The notes under the pieces: model-generated
What the model saw: the letters and a program-made list of their open reading frames with translations, nothing else
Told to the model about the DNA's origin: nothing
Database searches by the model: none
Shown here: in pieces, positions 33,042-41,947 of the stretch
How positions within the stretch are numbered: the first letter of the stretch is position 1
Layout of the letters: every line of letters starts with the position of its first letter
Position numbers and translations under genes: made by a program
Origin: Actinomadura rudentiformis
GTDB taxonomy: Bacteria; Actinomycetota; Actinomycetes; Streptosporangiales; Streptosporangiaceae
Direction of reading: 5' to 3'
Assembly (NCBI RefSeq): GCF_008923185.1
Contig: NZ_WBMT01000008.1
Location: forward strand, 124,001 to 188,000
DNA: 64,000 nucleotides

Positions 33042-34517
33042 ATGCAGCGATTGGCCGAGCCAGACAACGCGTTCTGGGGTGATGAACCGGCTCCGCACTC
33101 GCCGCGGCACCAGTCGCGGCCGCCTTCGCGGGGCCGGGGCTGGCGCGTGCTCGGATGGGTGTCGATCGCGGTGTCGGTGCTCATGGTCATCGGCAGCCTC
33201 GGCGCGTACATGACCTGGCGCAGCCTCGACGGGCAGATTGACCGCGAGAACGTGGACGACAAGCTCGGCGACAAACGTCCGGCCAAGCTCAACAACTCGA
33301 TGAACATCCTGCTGATGGGGTCGGACACCCGGGCCGGCGAGAACGCCCGGTACGGCGCCGAGGGCGGGGAGCGTTCGGACACCACGATCCTCCTGCACAT
33401 CTCGCCGGGCGGCGAACGCGCCATCGGCATCAGCTTCCCGCGCGACACGATGGTGCAGATGCCGTCGTGCACCAAGCGGGACGGCGGCAAGTCGCCTCCG
33501 CAGCTCGCCATGATGAACGCCGCGTACTCCATCGGCGGCCCGGCCTGCACCTGGAAGACGATCGAGGCGACGACCGACATCCGCATCGACCACTACGTCG
33601 AGGTGGACTTCTCGGGCTTCAAGCGTGTGGTGGACGCCCTCGACGGCGTCGAGATCTGCGTGCCCAGGGCGATCAACGACCCGAAGGCCGAGCTGGTCCT
33701 CAAGAAGGGCCGCCAGACCGTACGCGGCGACCAGGCGCTGGGCTACGTGCGGACCCGAACCGGCGGGCTGGGCGACGGTTCGGACCTGTCGCGCATCCAG
33801 CGGCAGCAGGCGTTCATGGCCTCGGTGGTCAAGAAGGCGACCGACAAGGGCATGCTCACCGACCCGGGCAAGGCGTACGGGTTCCTGTCCGCGGCCACCA
33901 AGTCCATCAAGGCCGACGACCGGCTGACGCTCTCGGTCATGCAGAAGCTCGCGGGCAGCCTCAAGGGCATGAGCGCGGGCAAGGTCCGGTTCGTCACCGT
34001 CCCGGTGCAGGCGTACCCGCAGGACAAGAACCGCGTGCAGTTCAACATGGCGCTGGCCTCGCCCCTCTTCCAGGCGATCAAGCAGGACAACACCCTGCCC
34101 GAGCCCGCGCCGCCGCCCGTCCCCGCGCAACAGCCGGGCGCGAAGGTGCCCGTGCGCCCGGTCAAGCCCAGCAAGGTCCAGGTCGCGGTCTACAACGCGA
34201 CCAAGACCGACGGGCTCGGCCAGCGCACCGCCGAGCAGCTGGAGGAGAAGGGCTTCAAGGTCGCCAAGGTCGGGACGAAGAAGGCGCCCGCCGGCTTCAA
34301 GACCCAGATCCTGTACGGGCCGGGCGGTGAACGCCAGGCGGCCGCTCTCGCCGCAGCCCTGCCGGGCCATCCGCCCCGTGCGTACGCGGCCGGCAAACCC
34401 GGGCTCGTCTACTTGGTCATCGGCAAGGACGGCGCCGTCATGCCCGGCGCAGGGAGACCTCTCCCCAAGATCGCCGGAGAACTCCGAGCCGACCGCGACG
34501 TCTGCGCCCAGACGTGA
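33042..34517 (+). CDS. LCP-family (LytR-CpsA-Psr) wall-polymer ligase
   Basis: The 491-residue protein has a cytoplasmic tail (1-34), one transmembrane helix (about 37-57), the LCP catalytic domain (about 85-250) and a C-terminal LytR_C domain (about 385-465). LCP landmarks are MNILLMGSDTRAG, ERSDTTILLHI, ISFPRDTMVQMP, and the arginine motif GYVRTRTGGLGDGSDLSRIQRQQAF. LCP enzymes transfer lipid-linked polymers to peptidoglycan; in mycobacteria Lcp1 attaches arabinogalactan. The nearby galactan genes make the same kind of substrate likely. The ATG at 33042 has no strong ribosome binding site. Confidence 0.93.
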   Translation: MQRLAEPDNAFWGDEPAPHSPRHQSRPPSRGRGWRVLGWVSIAVSVLMVIGSLGAYMTWRSLDGQIDRENVDDKLGDKRPAKLNNSMNILLMGSDTRAGENARYGAEGGERSDTTILLHISPGGERAIGISFPRDTMVQMPSCTKRDGGKSPPQLAMMNAAYSIGGPACTWKTIEATTDIRIDHYVEVDFSGFKRVVDALDGVEICVPRAINDPKAELVLKKGRQTVRGDQALGYVRTRTGGLGDGSDLSRIQRQQAFMASVVKKATDKGMLTDPGKAYGFLSAATKSIKADDRLTLSVMQKLAGSLKGMSAGKVRFVTVPVQAYPQDKNRVQFNMALASPLFQAIKQDNTLPEPAPPPVPAQQPGAKVPVRPVKPSKVQVAVYNATKTDGLGQRTAEQLEEKGFKVAKVGTKKAPAGFKTQILYGPGGERQAAALAAALPGHPPRAYAAGKPGLVYLVIGKDGAVMPGAGRPLPKIAGELRADRDVCAQT

Positions 34518-34781
34518 GGACTCCGATGGCCGGGTGTGGCCGCGAGGGCGCAAGGCCAGCTCGACCAGATGAAAAGCAGATGAAGATACCCGACAAGCAG
34601 GGCGGATCCGGCACCCTCACATTCGGCCCACAGGTATCTTGGCGGCACGCAAACCAATAAGAGCACCAATGCGTCATAAGTAGGACAGGTATCACTGGCC
34701 CAGCCAGCTCCCCCCAGTGTCGTCCCTCACGAACCGGACCTCTCGGCCCCCGTGAACCCCCGCAGGCGACCCCTCCCGGAA

Positions 34782-35729
34782 ATGGACCGCATGCAGCCCG
34801 AACCCTTCGCTCTGCTGATGACCGTGTACGGCGGTGATCGTGAGGAGTACGTGCGGGCGGCGTTCCGAAGTGCGGTGGATGCGCAGGAACTCCGTCCCAA
34901 CCAAGTGGTGCTGGTCCAGGACGGCCCGGTCTCGCCCGAGCTTGCGGTGTGTCTCAAGGAACTCGTGGTGACCAGCCCGGTCGAGGTGACCTTCCTTCCG
35001 CTGGAGGCCAACCGGGGGCTCGGTCCCGCCCTGGACGCCGGTCTCCAGGCCAGCCGCTACGACATCGTGGCCCGCATGGACGCCGACGACGTGGCGATGC
35101 CGCACCGGTTCCGGCTCCAGGTGCCCCTGGTCTGGGCCGGAGCGGACCTGGTCGGGGCCGGGCTGCTGGAGTTCGGTGAGGACACCGACGACATCGTCGG
35201 CCAGCGCATCCCGCCCAGCGACCCCATGGACATCGCCCGCTATTCGCGGCTGCACGATCCGTTCAACCACCCCACGGTCGTCTACCGGCGCAGCGCGGTG
35301 CTCGCGGTGGGCGGTTACGGGGACCTGCCGCTGATGGAGGACTACTGGCTGTTCGTGCGCATGATCGCGAACAGCGCCCGGGTCGTGAACGTCGCCGAGC
35401 CGCTGGTCTACTACCGGGTCGGCGCCGGCGCGTACGAGCGTCGCGGGGGCCGCGACCTGCTCCGCTCCGAGCTCCGCCTGCAGCGCGCGATGCGGCGGGA
35501 ACGGTTCATCACGGCGCCCCAGTACTGGCGCAACGTCCTGGTCCGGGGCGGTTATCGCCTCGTTCCGACGCTCATCCGGCGCCCCTTCTACCGCATGATC
35601 GTGGCCCCCTACGGGGCCCGTCGGAACCGTGACCGCAACCGCGAGCTGGCTGTCGCCCATGAGGCGGGCACGGCGCAGCAGTGGCCCGAACAGCCCGCCT
35701 ACGTTCCACGCCACGCACGAGACCGGTGA
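34782..35729 (+). CDS. Family 2 glycosyltransferase
   Basis: The protein of about 315 residues has the GT-A fold start (FALLMTVYGGDREEYVRAAFRSA), VVLVQDGPVS, the nucleotide/metal site RMDADDVAMPHR (DAD) and the acceptor-side EDYWLFVRM, typical of GT2 enzymes of wall or capsule glycan synthesis. The frame opens at GTG 34752; ATG 34782 is taken because it lies just before the domain, though no start has a strong ribosome site. Sugar specificity cannot be read from the sequence. It follows the LCP gene after 264 bp. Confidence 0.88.
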   Translation: MDRMQPEPFALLMTVYGGDREEYVRAAFRSAVDAQELRPNQVVLVQDGPVSPELAVCLKELVVTSPVEVTFLPLEANRGLGPALDAGLQASRYDIVARMDADDVAMPHRFRLQVPLVWAGADLVGAGLLEFGEDTDDIVGQRIPPSDPMDIARYSRLHDPFNHPTVVYRRSAVLAVGGYGDLPLMEDYWLFVRMIANSARVVNVAEPLVYYRVGAGAYERRGGRDLLRSELRLQRAMRRERFITAPQYWRNVLVRGGYRLVPTLIRRPFYRMIVAPYGARRNRDRNRELAVAHEAGTAQQWPEQPAYVPRHARDR

Positions 35730-35782
35730 CAGGTCCCTGACGGCCCCGCGGCCCGGCTACGGCCGCACCGTACCCGTACCTG

Positions 35783-35812
35783 CGTGGTCCACGCCCGACG
35801 GCGCGGACCACG
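35783..35812. terminator. Stem-loop between convergent glycosyltransferase and propeller genes
   Basis: An 8-bp perfect inverted repeat (CGTGGTCC 35783-35790, GGACCACG 35805-35812) with a 14-nt spacer lies between two convergent genes. It could end transcripts from both sides. Confidence 0.6.
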
Positions 35813-35833
35813 ACCGGATCAGGAGCAGCCGGG

Positions 35834-38800
35834 TCAGGGCACGGGCCGGATCCACAGGACCGGCTGATCGCCCGCCGAGTCGGCCGCGCTGCCGACACCG
35901 AGCAGGCGTCCCTTGAACGGGGAGAGCCCGGTGATCTGCTGTTCGCCGTTGCCCCCCAGCCCTTCACCGCCGGGAGTGGTGGCGCTCCACGCGGAACCGT
36001 CCGCGGAGGTCCAGGAGACGACGTCAGAGCCGCCGGGACGGCTGATCACTCCGGTGGCGGCGAACCCGTTGGGAGTGGCGGCCAGCGACGTGGTCCGCAC
36101 CTTGGGGTCTCCGCCCGGGACGGCCAGTTCCCGCCAGGTCTTGCCGCCGTCCGCCGAGACATAGCCCAGCCAGACCAGCCCTTGCGGTGTCGCGGCCAAC
36201 CCGGCGGCGACGAGCGAGTTGCCGCGGGCGGTGACATGGGTGAGGTGGCCCTCGGTCGCACCGGACTTGGGCAGCGGCAGCTGTTGCAATGCCCACTGCT
36301 TGCCATTGGACGAGGTCCACACCGCGGGCACGTTGCCGGTGTCCTTGACGCGGACGCCACCGACGGCGGCATAGCCGAACGTGCCGCTGGCGGCGTCCAG
36401 CATCCACTTGCCTTCGGTGGAGCCGGCCTCCAGGGCGTCCGAGGACGCGCTCTTGCCGCGTTCCCAGGTCTTGAGGTCGGCCGAGAACCACGTGGCCGCC
36501 GAGGTGCCGTCGGCTCCCACGATCACATAGCCGGGCGTGCCGGACGTGGCCGCGGCGGTGCCGCCGGAGCGGAAGGCCGCTGCCGTGTCGGCGGCCTGCC
36601 AGGTGGCCCCGTCCGAGGAGGTCACCACGAGCGGCCTCCGCCCGACGGCCTGGTCGTATCCGACCGCCAGCCACCCGGACTTCCCGCCCGTGACGCCGAG
36701 GAGCTGCTGCGGGCCGGGCCGGGTGAAGGCGGCACCGAGGCCCTGGGAAGCCTTCCAGGCGGTACCGTCCCGAGACGTCCAGACGGCGGCGTCCCCGGCC
36801 GCGCTGCCCACGGCGACGGCCTGGTCGCCGCCGGCCTCGACGGCGATGACCGAATGGTCGGCCCGCATCGCGCCGGGCACCTTCGACGGATCCATGGCGA
36901 CCCGGCTGCCGCGCGCGTCCCAGACGCCGAGGAGGGCGTCGACGTCGCCGCTGCCCGGCTCGCGGCCGGCCAGGATCGTCTGGTCGCCCGCGAGCGCGGC
37001 GTCCACGACGACACGCTGGGGCTGGGTCTCGGAGAAACCGGCGTCCCGCCACGTGCCGCCGTCCGTGCTCCGGGAGATGAGCACATCGCGGCCCCGGACG
37101 ACGAGCGCCGCGTAGCCGCGCTCGTCGGCCATCACCTGCGAGACGCGGCGGTAGCCGGGCGTCTCCAGCTTGCCGCCCTCGGTCCAGGACCGGCCGTCCT
37201 TGGAGGTGAAGGCCTGCCCGTACGACTTGTCGCCGTCCTTGATCTCACGCATGGCCAGGAAGCCGGCGGCGCCACCCCCGATCATGAGACCGCGGCTCTT
37301 CTTGGGCACGGGCACCGGGGAGTTGGCCCAGGTGCGTCCGCCGTCCTCCGAGAGCCAGACCCTCCGGAAGGCGGCGCGCTTCTTGGGGTCGGGGGTGTGC
37401 ACGGCCTCCAGCAGGATCGTCTTCCCGCTGGCGGCGGCGGTGACGAGCGACAGCTTGCCCTTCTGGATCTCCAGGCCCATCTGCTCGCCGGCCCGGGCCT
37501 CCCAGCGCTGGGCGTCGGCCGACGACCAGATCACGGGCTCGGCGTCGCTGAAGTCGCCCTTCGCGGAGCTGTCGCCGAGAGCGAAGAAGCCCTCGGTCGT
37601 CGCGACGACCCGGCGCACCCGCTGGTTGGCTGCGAAGACGTCGCCGACCGCATCGGGAAGCCTGCGCCAGGTCTGCCCGTTCTCGCTGGTCCAGACGACG
37701 CCGCCGCCCGGCCGCGTGCCGATCGCCACCCAGCCGCGGGCGGAGCCGCCCACGGCCACGGGAACCTCGCCCGGACCGGGCTCGGCCCTGCCCTCGCCGC
37801 GCAGCTCGGCCTGCCTGAACGTGCGGCCGCCGTCCCCGGAGACGAGGAAGAGGCCACGGGAGCGCTGAGCGTCCGACTCACCGCCCACGGCGACGGTCGT
37901 GGTGCCCACCGAGGCGACACTGGTGATCTCTTGGTCGCGGCCGTCGGTGCGGGCGGCGGAGTCGACGGGGAAGACCTTGCCGGCGAGCGTGGCCCCGGTG
38001 CCGCCTTCGGCGTCGTCACCGCCCCCGCTCAGCACCACGAAACCGCCGGCGGCCAGCACCGCGGCGGCGGCGAGACCGCCGAGGCCGATGAACAGCGGCT
38101 TCTTGCTGCGCGAAGACGTGCGCTGCTTGGACTTCTTCTTCTTGCCCGTGGAGGGGGTGCGCCACGGCTCGTCGATCGTGGGTGGCGGGGCGATCGGCGC
38201 GGGCGGCGAGGTCTGCGCGGGTCCCCCCTGGCTTCCCGGAGTCCCGGGGATCTCCTGGGCGTAGGGGAACGGCGGGGGAGCCGCCGCCGGAGCCGGATTC
38301 GCGGGCTGTCCCGGGATCTCCTGCGCGTAAGGGAAGGGCTCGGGGGCCGGCGGGGAGGCGGGAGCGGGCGCGGGCGGGTTTCCCGGGATTTCCTGTGCGT
38401 AGGGGAACGGCACGGGAGGTGCCGGCTGCGCTGAAGGGATCTCCTGCGCGTAGGGGAAGGGAGGCGGCGGGGGAGAGGCGTGCTGCTGCTCCCGCGGCGG
38501 TGCGGGCTGCTGGCCCGCTGGTCCCTCGACCTCAGTGTCCGGGGCGCCGCCGGTCACCGGAGGTCGACTGAACGCCGTGCCGTCGACCATGGTGGCCTCC
38601 GGCGAAGGCGTCCTGGGGGCCGGAGACTGAGGCGAGGGAGGCTGAGGCGACGGCGGCTGAGGCGACGGCGCGGGCGACGCGGGGCCGGGTGACCCTATGA
38701 ACGCCGTGCGCTCGGCGTCGCTCGACGGCGCCGCGGTCTGCCCGCCTTGGGATCCCTGGCCGCTCTGAGATCCCTGGCCGCCCTGGGTGAAGACCTGGGT

Positions 38801-39061
38801 GCGCATTGCGTCGTTGGCGTCGATGTTGCTGACCGTCTTGTCCTGGGAGCCCTCGGCCGGGGCGCCCTTGCCCTGGGGATCCTGCGGCGGCGGGCCGGAA
38901 TCCGGCAATGGCGGGAGAGGTTCTGGGAGCAGGGGCGCTCCGGAGGGCTGCTGGTCCTCCTCAAGCCACTGCGGCGGGGGCGGAGCCGACGGCTGATCGG
39001 GAGACTCAGCCCGAGTCTGCTCGGCGCCCGGCTCTTCGTCCGGAGTCCTGGGTGAAGTCAC
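35834..39061 (-). CDS. Large membrane-anchored sialidase-like beta-propeller protein with repeat-rich cytoplasmic N-terminus
   Basis: The 1075-residue protein has a disordered cytoplasmic N-terminus (1-310) rich in Pro, Gln and Gly with four FPYAQEIP repeats, a basic stretch and one transmembrane helix (about 318-342). About 720 outer residues follow with many BNR/sialidase-type repeats (SxDGxxW or SEDGGRTW units such as SGDGGRTF, SSDGATWQ, SADGGKTW). No sialidase catalytic Asp/Arg/Tyr set is obvious, so a binding or sensing propeller is more likely. Thr motifs such as DKTVSNID and EATMVDGTAF resemble kinase/FHA sites. The GTG start has AGGAG 7 bp upstream. Confidence 0.8.
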   Translation of the reverse strand: MTSPRTPDEEPGAEQTRAESPDQPSAPPPPQWLEEDQQPSGAPLLPEPLPPLPDSGPPPQDPQGKGAPAEGSQDKTVSNIDANDAMRTQVFTQGGQGSQSGQGSQGGQTAAPSSDAERTAFIGSPGPASPAPSPQPPSPQPPSPQSPAPRTPSPEATMVDGTAFSRPPVTGGAPDTEVEGPAGQQPAPPREQQHASPPPPPFPYAQEIPSAQPAPPVPFPYAQEIPGNPPAPAPASPPAPEPFPYAQEIPGQPANPAPAAAPPPFPYAQEIPGTPGSQGGPAQTSPPAPIAPPPTIDEPWRTPSTGKKKKSKQRTSSRSKKPLFIGLGGLAAAAVLAAGGFVVLSGGGDDAEGGTGATLAGKVFPVDSAARTDGRDQEITSVASVGTTTVAVGGESDAQRSRGLFLVSGDGGRTFRQAELRGEGRAEPGPGEVPVAVGGSARGWVAIGTRPGGGVVWTSENGQTWRRLPDAVGDVFAANQRVRRVVATTEGFFALGDSSAKGDFSDAEPVIWSSADAQRWEARAGEQMGLEIQKGKLSLVTAAASGKTILLEAVHTPDPKKRAAFRRVWLSEDGGRTWANSPVPVPKKSRGLMIGGGAAGFLAMREIKDGDKSYGQAFTSKDGRSWTEGGKLETPGYRRVSQVMADERGYAALVVRGRDVLISRSTDGGTWRDAGFSETQPQRVVVDAALAGDQTILAGREPGSGDVDALLGVWDARGSRVAMDPSKVPGAMRADHSVIAVEAGGDQAVAVGSAAGDAAVWTSRDGTAWKASQGLGAAFTRPGPQQLLGVTGGKSGWLAVGYDQAVGRRPLVVTSSDGATWQAADTAAAFRSGGTAAATSGTPGYVIVGADGTSAATWFSADLKTWERGKSASSDALEAGSTEGKWMLDAASGTFGYAAVGGVRVKDTGNVPAVWTSSNGKQWALQQLPLPKSGATEGHLTHVTARGNSLVAAGLAATPQGLVWLGYVSADGGKTWRELAVPGGDPKVRTTSLAATPNGFAATGVISRPGGSDVVSWTSADGSAWSATTPGGEGLGGNGEQQITGLSPFKGRLLGVGSAADSAGDQPVLWIRPVP
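38246..38459 (-). repeat. Four FPYAQEIP-coding repeats
   Basis: Four 24-nt units coding for FPYAQEIP are separated by Pro/Ala-rich spacers of 9-18 codons inside the cytoplasmic N-terminus of the propeller protein. The motif itself is invariant while the spacers differ, which suggests a repeated docking peptide. Confidence 0.85.
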
Positions 39062-39130
39062 GCCCGTCTCCTGTGCTCGCCATTCCGTCGCCTTGGATCA
39101 TAGCGACGCATTCGGGATGAAAATCCCTCG

Positions 39131-40258
39131 TCAGACGTCCGCTTGGAGCCGCTGGTTCATCCAGCCCAGCAGACCGGGGGTCAGACGGCGGAACGTGTTG
39201 TAGTTGTGGCCGCCGACGTCCGGGAAGAGGGTGTCGACCCGCAGTGGCGGCTTGGCCAGTGCGAGGAACCGCTGGGCCTGAGAATAGCCCTCCTCGACCT
39301 TGCTGGAGGCGAGGAGGACAGAGGTCGGCGGCGGCGGGAGATGCTCCAGCCGCCAGATGAGGTCGTTGTCGTTGCGGACCAGATCGCTGCCACCGTAGAG
39401 GTCCCCGGTCGTCGGGTCCTTGAGGGCCTTGAGGTAGCCGCCGAGGGAGGCGCCTGCGGCGAAGCGGTCGGAGTGCAGCATCGCCAGCTTGACGCTGCAG
39501 TAGCCGCCGGCCGACTGCCCCATCACGCCCCAGCCGCGAGCGTCCCGCGCCAGCCGGTAGGTGTTCGAGAGAGCCTGGGGCACGTCCTGGCTGAAGAACG
39601 TCTCGGCCTGCGGACCGCTCGGCACGTCGGTGCACTGGGTGTCCCGGGGCGGCGCGACCATCGTCCTGGTGATCACGTACACCATCGGCTGGAGGGCGCC
39701 GCTCTTGATGTCCCGCGCGGCGAGCTTGACCATCTCCTGCCGCTCGATGATCCCCCGGGGGTCGCCCGGGTAGCCCGCGAGCACCAGCGACACGGGGAAG
39801 CGGCGGTTGCGGAACGCCGGCTGGAAGTACTGCGGCGGCAGGTAGACGAAGGCCTTGACCTGGAGGCCGGTGCGCTCTCCCCGGATCGTGGTCTGCTCCA
39901 GGACGCCGTCCTTGGCGGGGTCGCGGAGCCCCGACTCGGCCGACAGCGGCGAGATCGAGCGGGGCAGCGGCCGCCCGGCCAGGCCACCGGCGCCCGAGCG
40001 GCCGCCCTTGACGCCGACGTCGCCGCCGCCGGTGCCGAGCAGGTCGCTCCAGCTGCCGTAGAAGATGAAGTAGGAGTTCATGGCGGTGGCCAGCGCGATC
40101 ACGATGGCGACCTGGCAGCCGAAGAGCAGGCCGGCGCGCAGGCAGAGCCGCTTGATCCCCCCTCCGACGATCTTGGGAAGCACCCACAGCGTCACCGCGA
40201 GGACGACGACGGCGAGCAGCCCGGACAGGACGACCAACCACGTGCTGGTGAGCTGCAT
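39131..40258 (-). CDS. Membrane-anchored alpha/beta-hydrolase esterase
   Basis: The 375-residue protein has two transmembrane helices (about 5-28 and 42-66) and an outer alpha/beta-hydrolase domain of the esterase-D/antigen-85 class. The nucleophile elbow is GQSAGG (Ser about 248), and the probable catalytic His is in VGGHNYNTF near the C-terminus. Enzymes of this class cut or transfer acyl groups on extracellular substrates, including wall glycolipids. Its ATG directly follows the sulfatase stop (TAAATG), so the two are coupled and may modify the same envelope polymer. Confidence 0.85.
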   Translation of the reverse strand: MQLTSTWLVVLSGLLAVVVLAVTLWVLPKIVGGGIKRLCLRAGLLFGCQVAIVIALATAMNSYFIFYGSWSDLLGTGGGDVGVKGGRSGAGGLAGRPLPRSISPLSAESGLRDPAKDGVLEQTTIRGERTGLQVKAFVYLPPQYFQPAFRNRRFPVSLVLAGYPGDPRGIIERQEMVKLAARDIKSGALQPMVYVITRTMVAPPRDTQCTDVPSGPQAETFFSQDVPQALSNTYRLARDARGWGVMGQSAGGYCSVKLAMLHSDRFAAGASLGGYLKALKDPTTGDLYGGSDLVRNDNDLIWRLEHLPPPPTSVLLASSKVEEGYSQAQRFLALAKPPLRVDTLFPDVGGHNYNTFRRLTPGLLGWMNQRLQADV

Positions 40259-41800
40259 TTACCGGCTCCGGCTCGCGGCGGCGCAGGTGGGACCCGCGCA
40301 CTGCGTCAGGGCGTAGAGCAACGCGGACAGCTGTTGCTGTTTCGGCCCCGGAAGGGTGCGAGCACCGTTTTGCAGCGCGTAAGGATCCTTCAACAAGTCG
40401 TAGTACTCCCGCTCGCCGTCCACGTACTCCACGTAGAGCTCGGTCTTGGTTCGCAGCGCGTTGTAGGTCGGCGGTGTGCCCGGCCCGGAGTCCTGGCGGT
40501 CAGGGTCTTGGGCCGACGGGGCGGGCCTCACATGCTCGACGAGCGCCACATCGCGCCAGCCGGGGGGATCGCCGCCGCGGAGGAAGGGCACCAGCGACCG
40601 GCCGTCGGTCGTGCTGGGGGGCCTGACGCCGGCGAGCTCCAGGAAGGTGGGAGCCAGGTCGGTGTTCTGGGCGAGCGCGTCGGTCGTACGGTTGGCCGGC
40701 ACCCCCGGACCGGTGACGATGTACGGGACCTTGATGTCGCTGTCGAACGCGGTCATCTTGCCGCCCGCCAGCCGGTGTTCCCCCATGTGGAAGCCGTTGT
40801 CGGAGCCGAAGATGAGATAGGTGTCACGATCCAGCCCCTTGGCGGCGAGGGTCTGCTGGATCCGGCCGACCATCTCGTCCACGGCCTGCACCATGCGGAC
40901 CCTGTCGCGGAAGCCGTCGTCGATGGCGCGCAGGCCGGGCTGGCGCAACCTGGGACGGGAACGCAGCCATGAGGGCTTGTCGGAGGTGTCCAGCTCGTTG
41001 AATCCGGGCGGTCTCGGCGCCTTCAGACCGGGGAACGCCTGAGCGTGACGGGGCGCCGGGATGAACGGTCCGTGCGGCGCGAACGTGGACACCTGAAGGA
41101 AGAACGGTTTGCCGTCGGTGCCGGACCGCTGGATGAAGTCGACGCTCTTGTTGGTGAGGACGTCGGTGAGATAGTCGGCGGGACGGCTGCCGTACGACAC
41201 CAGCTTGCCGTTCTCGTTCAGGTTGTAGTCGTACTCGGGGTAGCCGTTGCCCGCGACCGCCCACTCCGTCCAGCCCGGCGGCACGTAGGGCGCCGCGCCG
41301 CCCTGGGTGTCCGCGGGCTGGTAGCCGTTCATGTACTTGCCCATGAGCCCCGTGCGGTAGCCGGCCTTCTGGAGGGCCGGGCCGTAGGAGCCCTGTTCGC
41401 CACCGCGTGCCTTGAAGACGCCGTAGCCGCCGTCCGGGGGGAAGTTGGTGCGTACCCCGGTGTTGTGCGGGTACTGACCCGTGAACATGGTCGCCCGCGA
41501 GGTGCAGCAGAGGGAGTCGGCGACGAAGAAGTTCGAGAACGTGGTGCCGAGTTGCTGCATGCCCTTGACGCGCGGCATGTGCGCGATGAGGTTCCAGGAG
41601 AGGTCGTCGGTGAGGACGAAGACGACGTTCGGCTTCTTGACGGTGGCGGGCTTCGCCCGCTTGCCGGTTCCCTTGCCGCCGCTGCCCGCGCAGGCGCTCA
41701 CACCCAGGCCGAGAGCAAGCACGATCACCATCGCAGCGCCGATGCCGGCGAACGACGATGCCCGCGGACGGATCCCCCAGAACCGCCGATATCGGGTCAA
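40259..41800 (-). CDS. Lipoprotein sulfatase of the alkaline phosphatase superfamily
   Basis: The 513-residue protein has a signal peptide with lipobox GVSAC (about residue 37), so it is probably anchored outside. The sulfatase fold is clear: metal site VVFVLTDDLSW, active-site segment SLCCTSRATMFTGQYPHNTG, GKYMNGY, APHGPF, and GSDNGFHMGEH. The formylglycine position is Cys in C-x-T-S-R; the family consensus is C-x-P/A-x-R, so the third position is Thr here. It should remove sulfate (or phosphate) esters from glycans or lipids. It is coupled to the downstream esterase gene. Confidence 0.92.
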   Translation of the reverse strand: MTRYRRFWGIRPRASSFAGIGAAMVIVLALGLGVSACAGSGGKGTGKRAKPATVKKPNVVFVLTDDLSWNLIAHMPRVKGMQQLGTTFSNFFVADSLCCTSRATMFTGQYPHNTGVRTNFPPDGGYGVFKARGGEQGSYGPALQKAGYRTGLMGKYMNGYQPADTQGGAAPYVPPGWTEWAVAGNGYPEYDYNLNENGKLVSYGSRPADYLTDVLTNKSVDFIQRSGTDGKPFFLQVSTFAPHGPFIPAPRHAQAFPGLKAPRPPGFNELDTSDKPSWLRSRPRLRQPGLRAIDDGFRDRVRMVQAVDEMVGRIQQTLAAKGLDRDTYLIFGSDNGFHMGEHRLAGGKMTAFDSDIKVPYIVTGPGVPANRTTDALAQNTDLAPTFLELAGVRPPSTTDGRSLVPFLRGGDPPGWRDVALVEHVRPAPSAQDPDRQDSGPGTPPTYNALRTKTELYVEYVDGEREYYDLLKDPYALQNGARTLPGPKQQQLSALLYALTQCAGPTCAAASRSR

Positions 41801-41947
41801 CGTCCGCCTCTCCTTTGTCTAGGGTTCGATCAGTAACGATAGCCAGCCGAGTAGCGATTCGCGCATTCGATGCCCGTTGGCCACCGATGTCGGTTGTTGG
41901 CATCATTCACAATCAACGGGGTGGGCCGGCATGCGAGGGGGACATCG

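Noticed and set aside
32964..34553. Upstream extension of the DUF6177-like gene through the LCP gene
   Set aside because: The extra sequence is antisense to a clear LCP protein; the domain begins right at the ATG at 32963.
36182..38434. A 750-codon plus-strand open frame opposite the propeller gene
   Set aside because: Shadow frame in GC-rich DNA; the minus strand has a signal anchor, repeats and recognisable propeller motifs.
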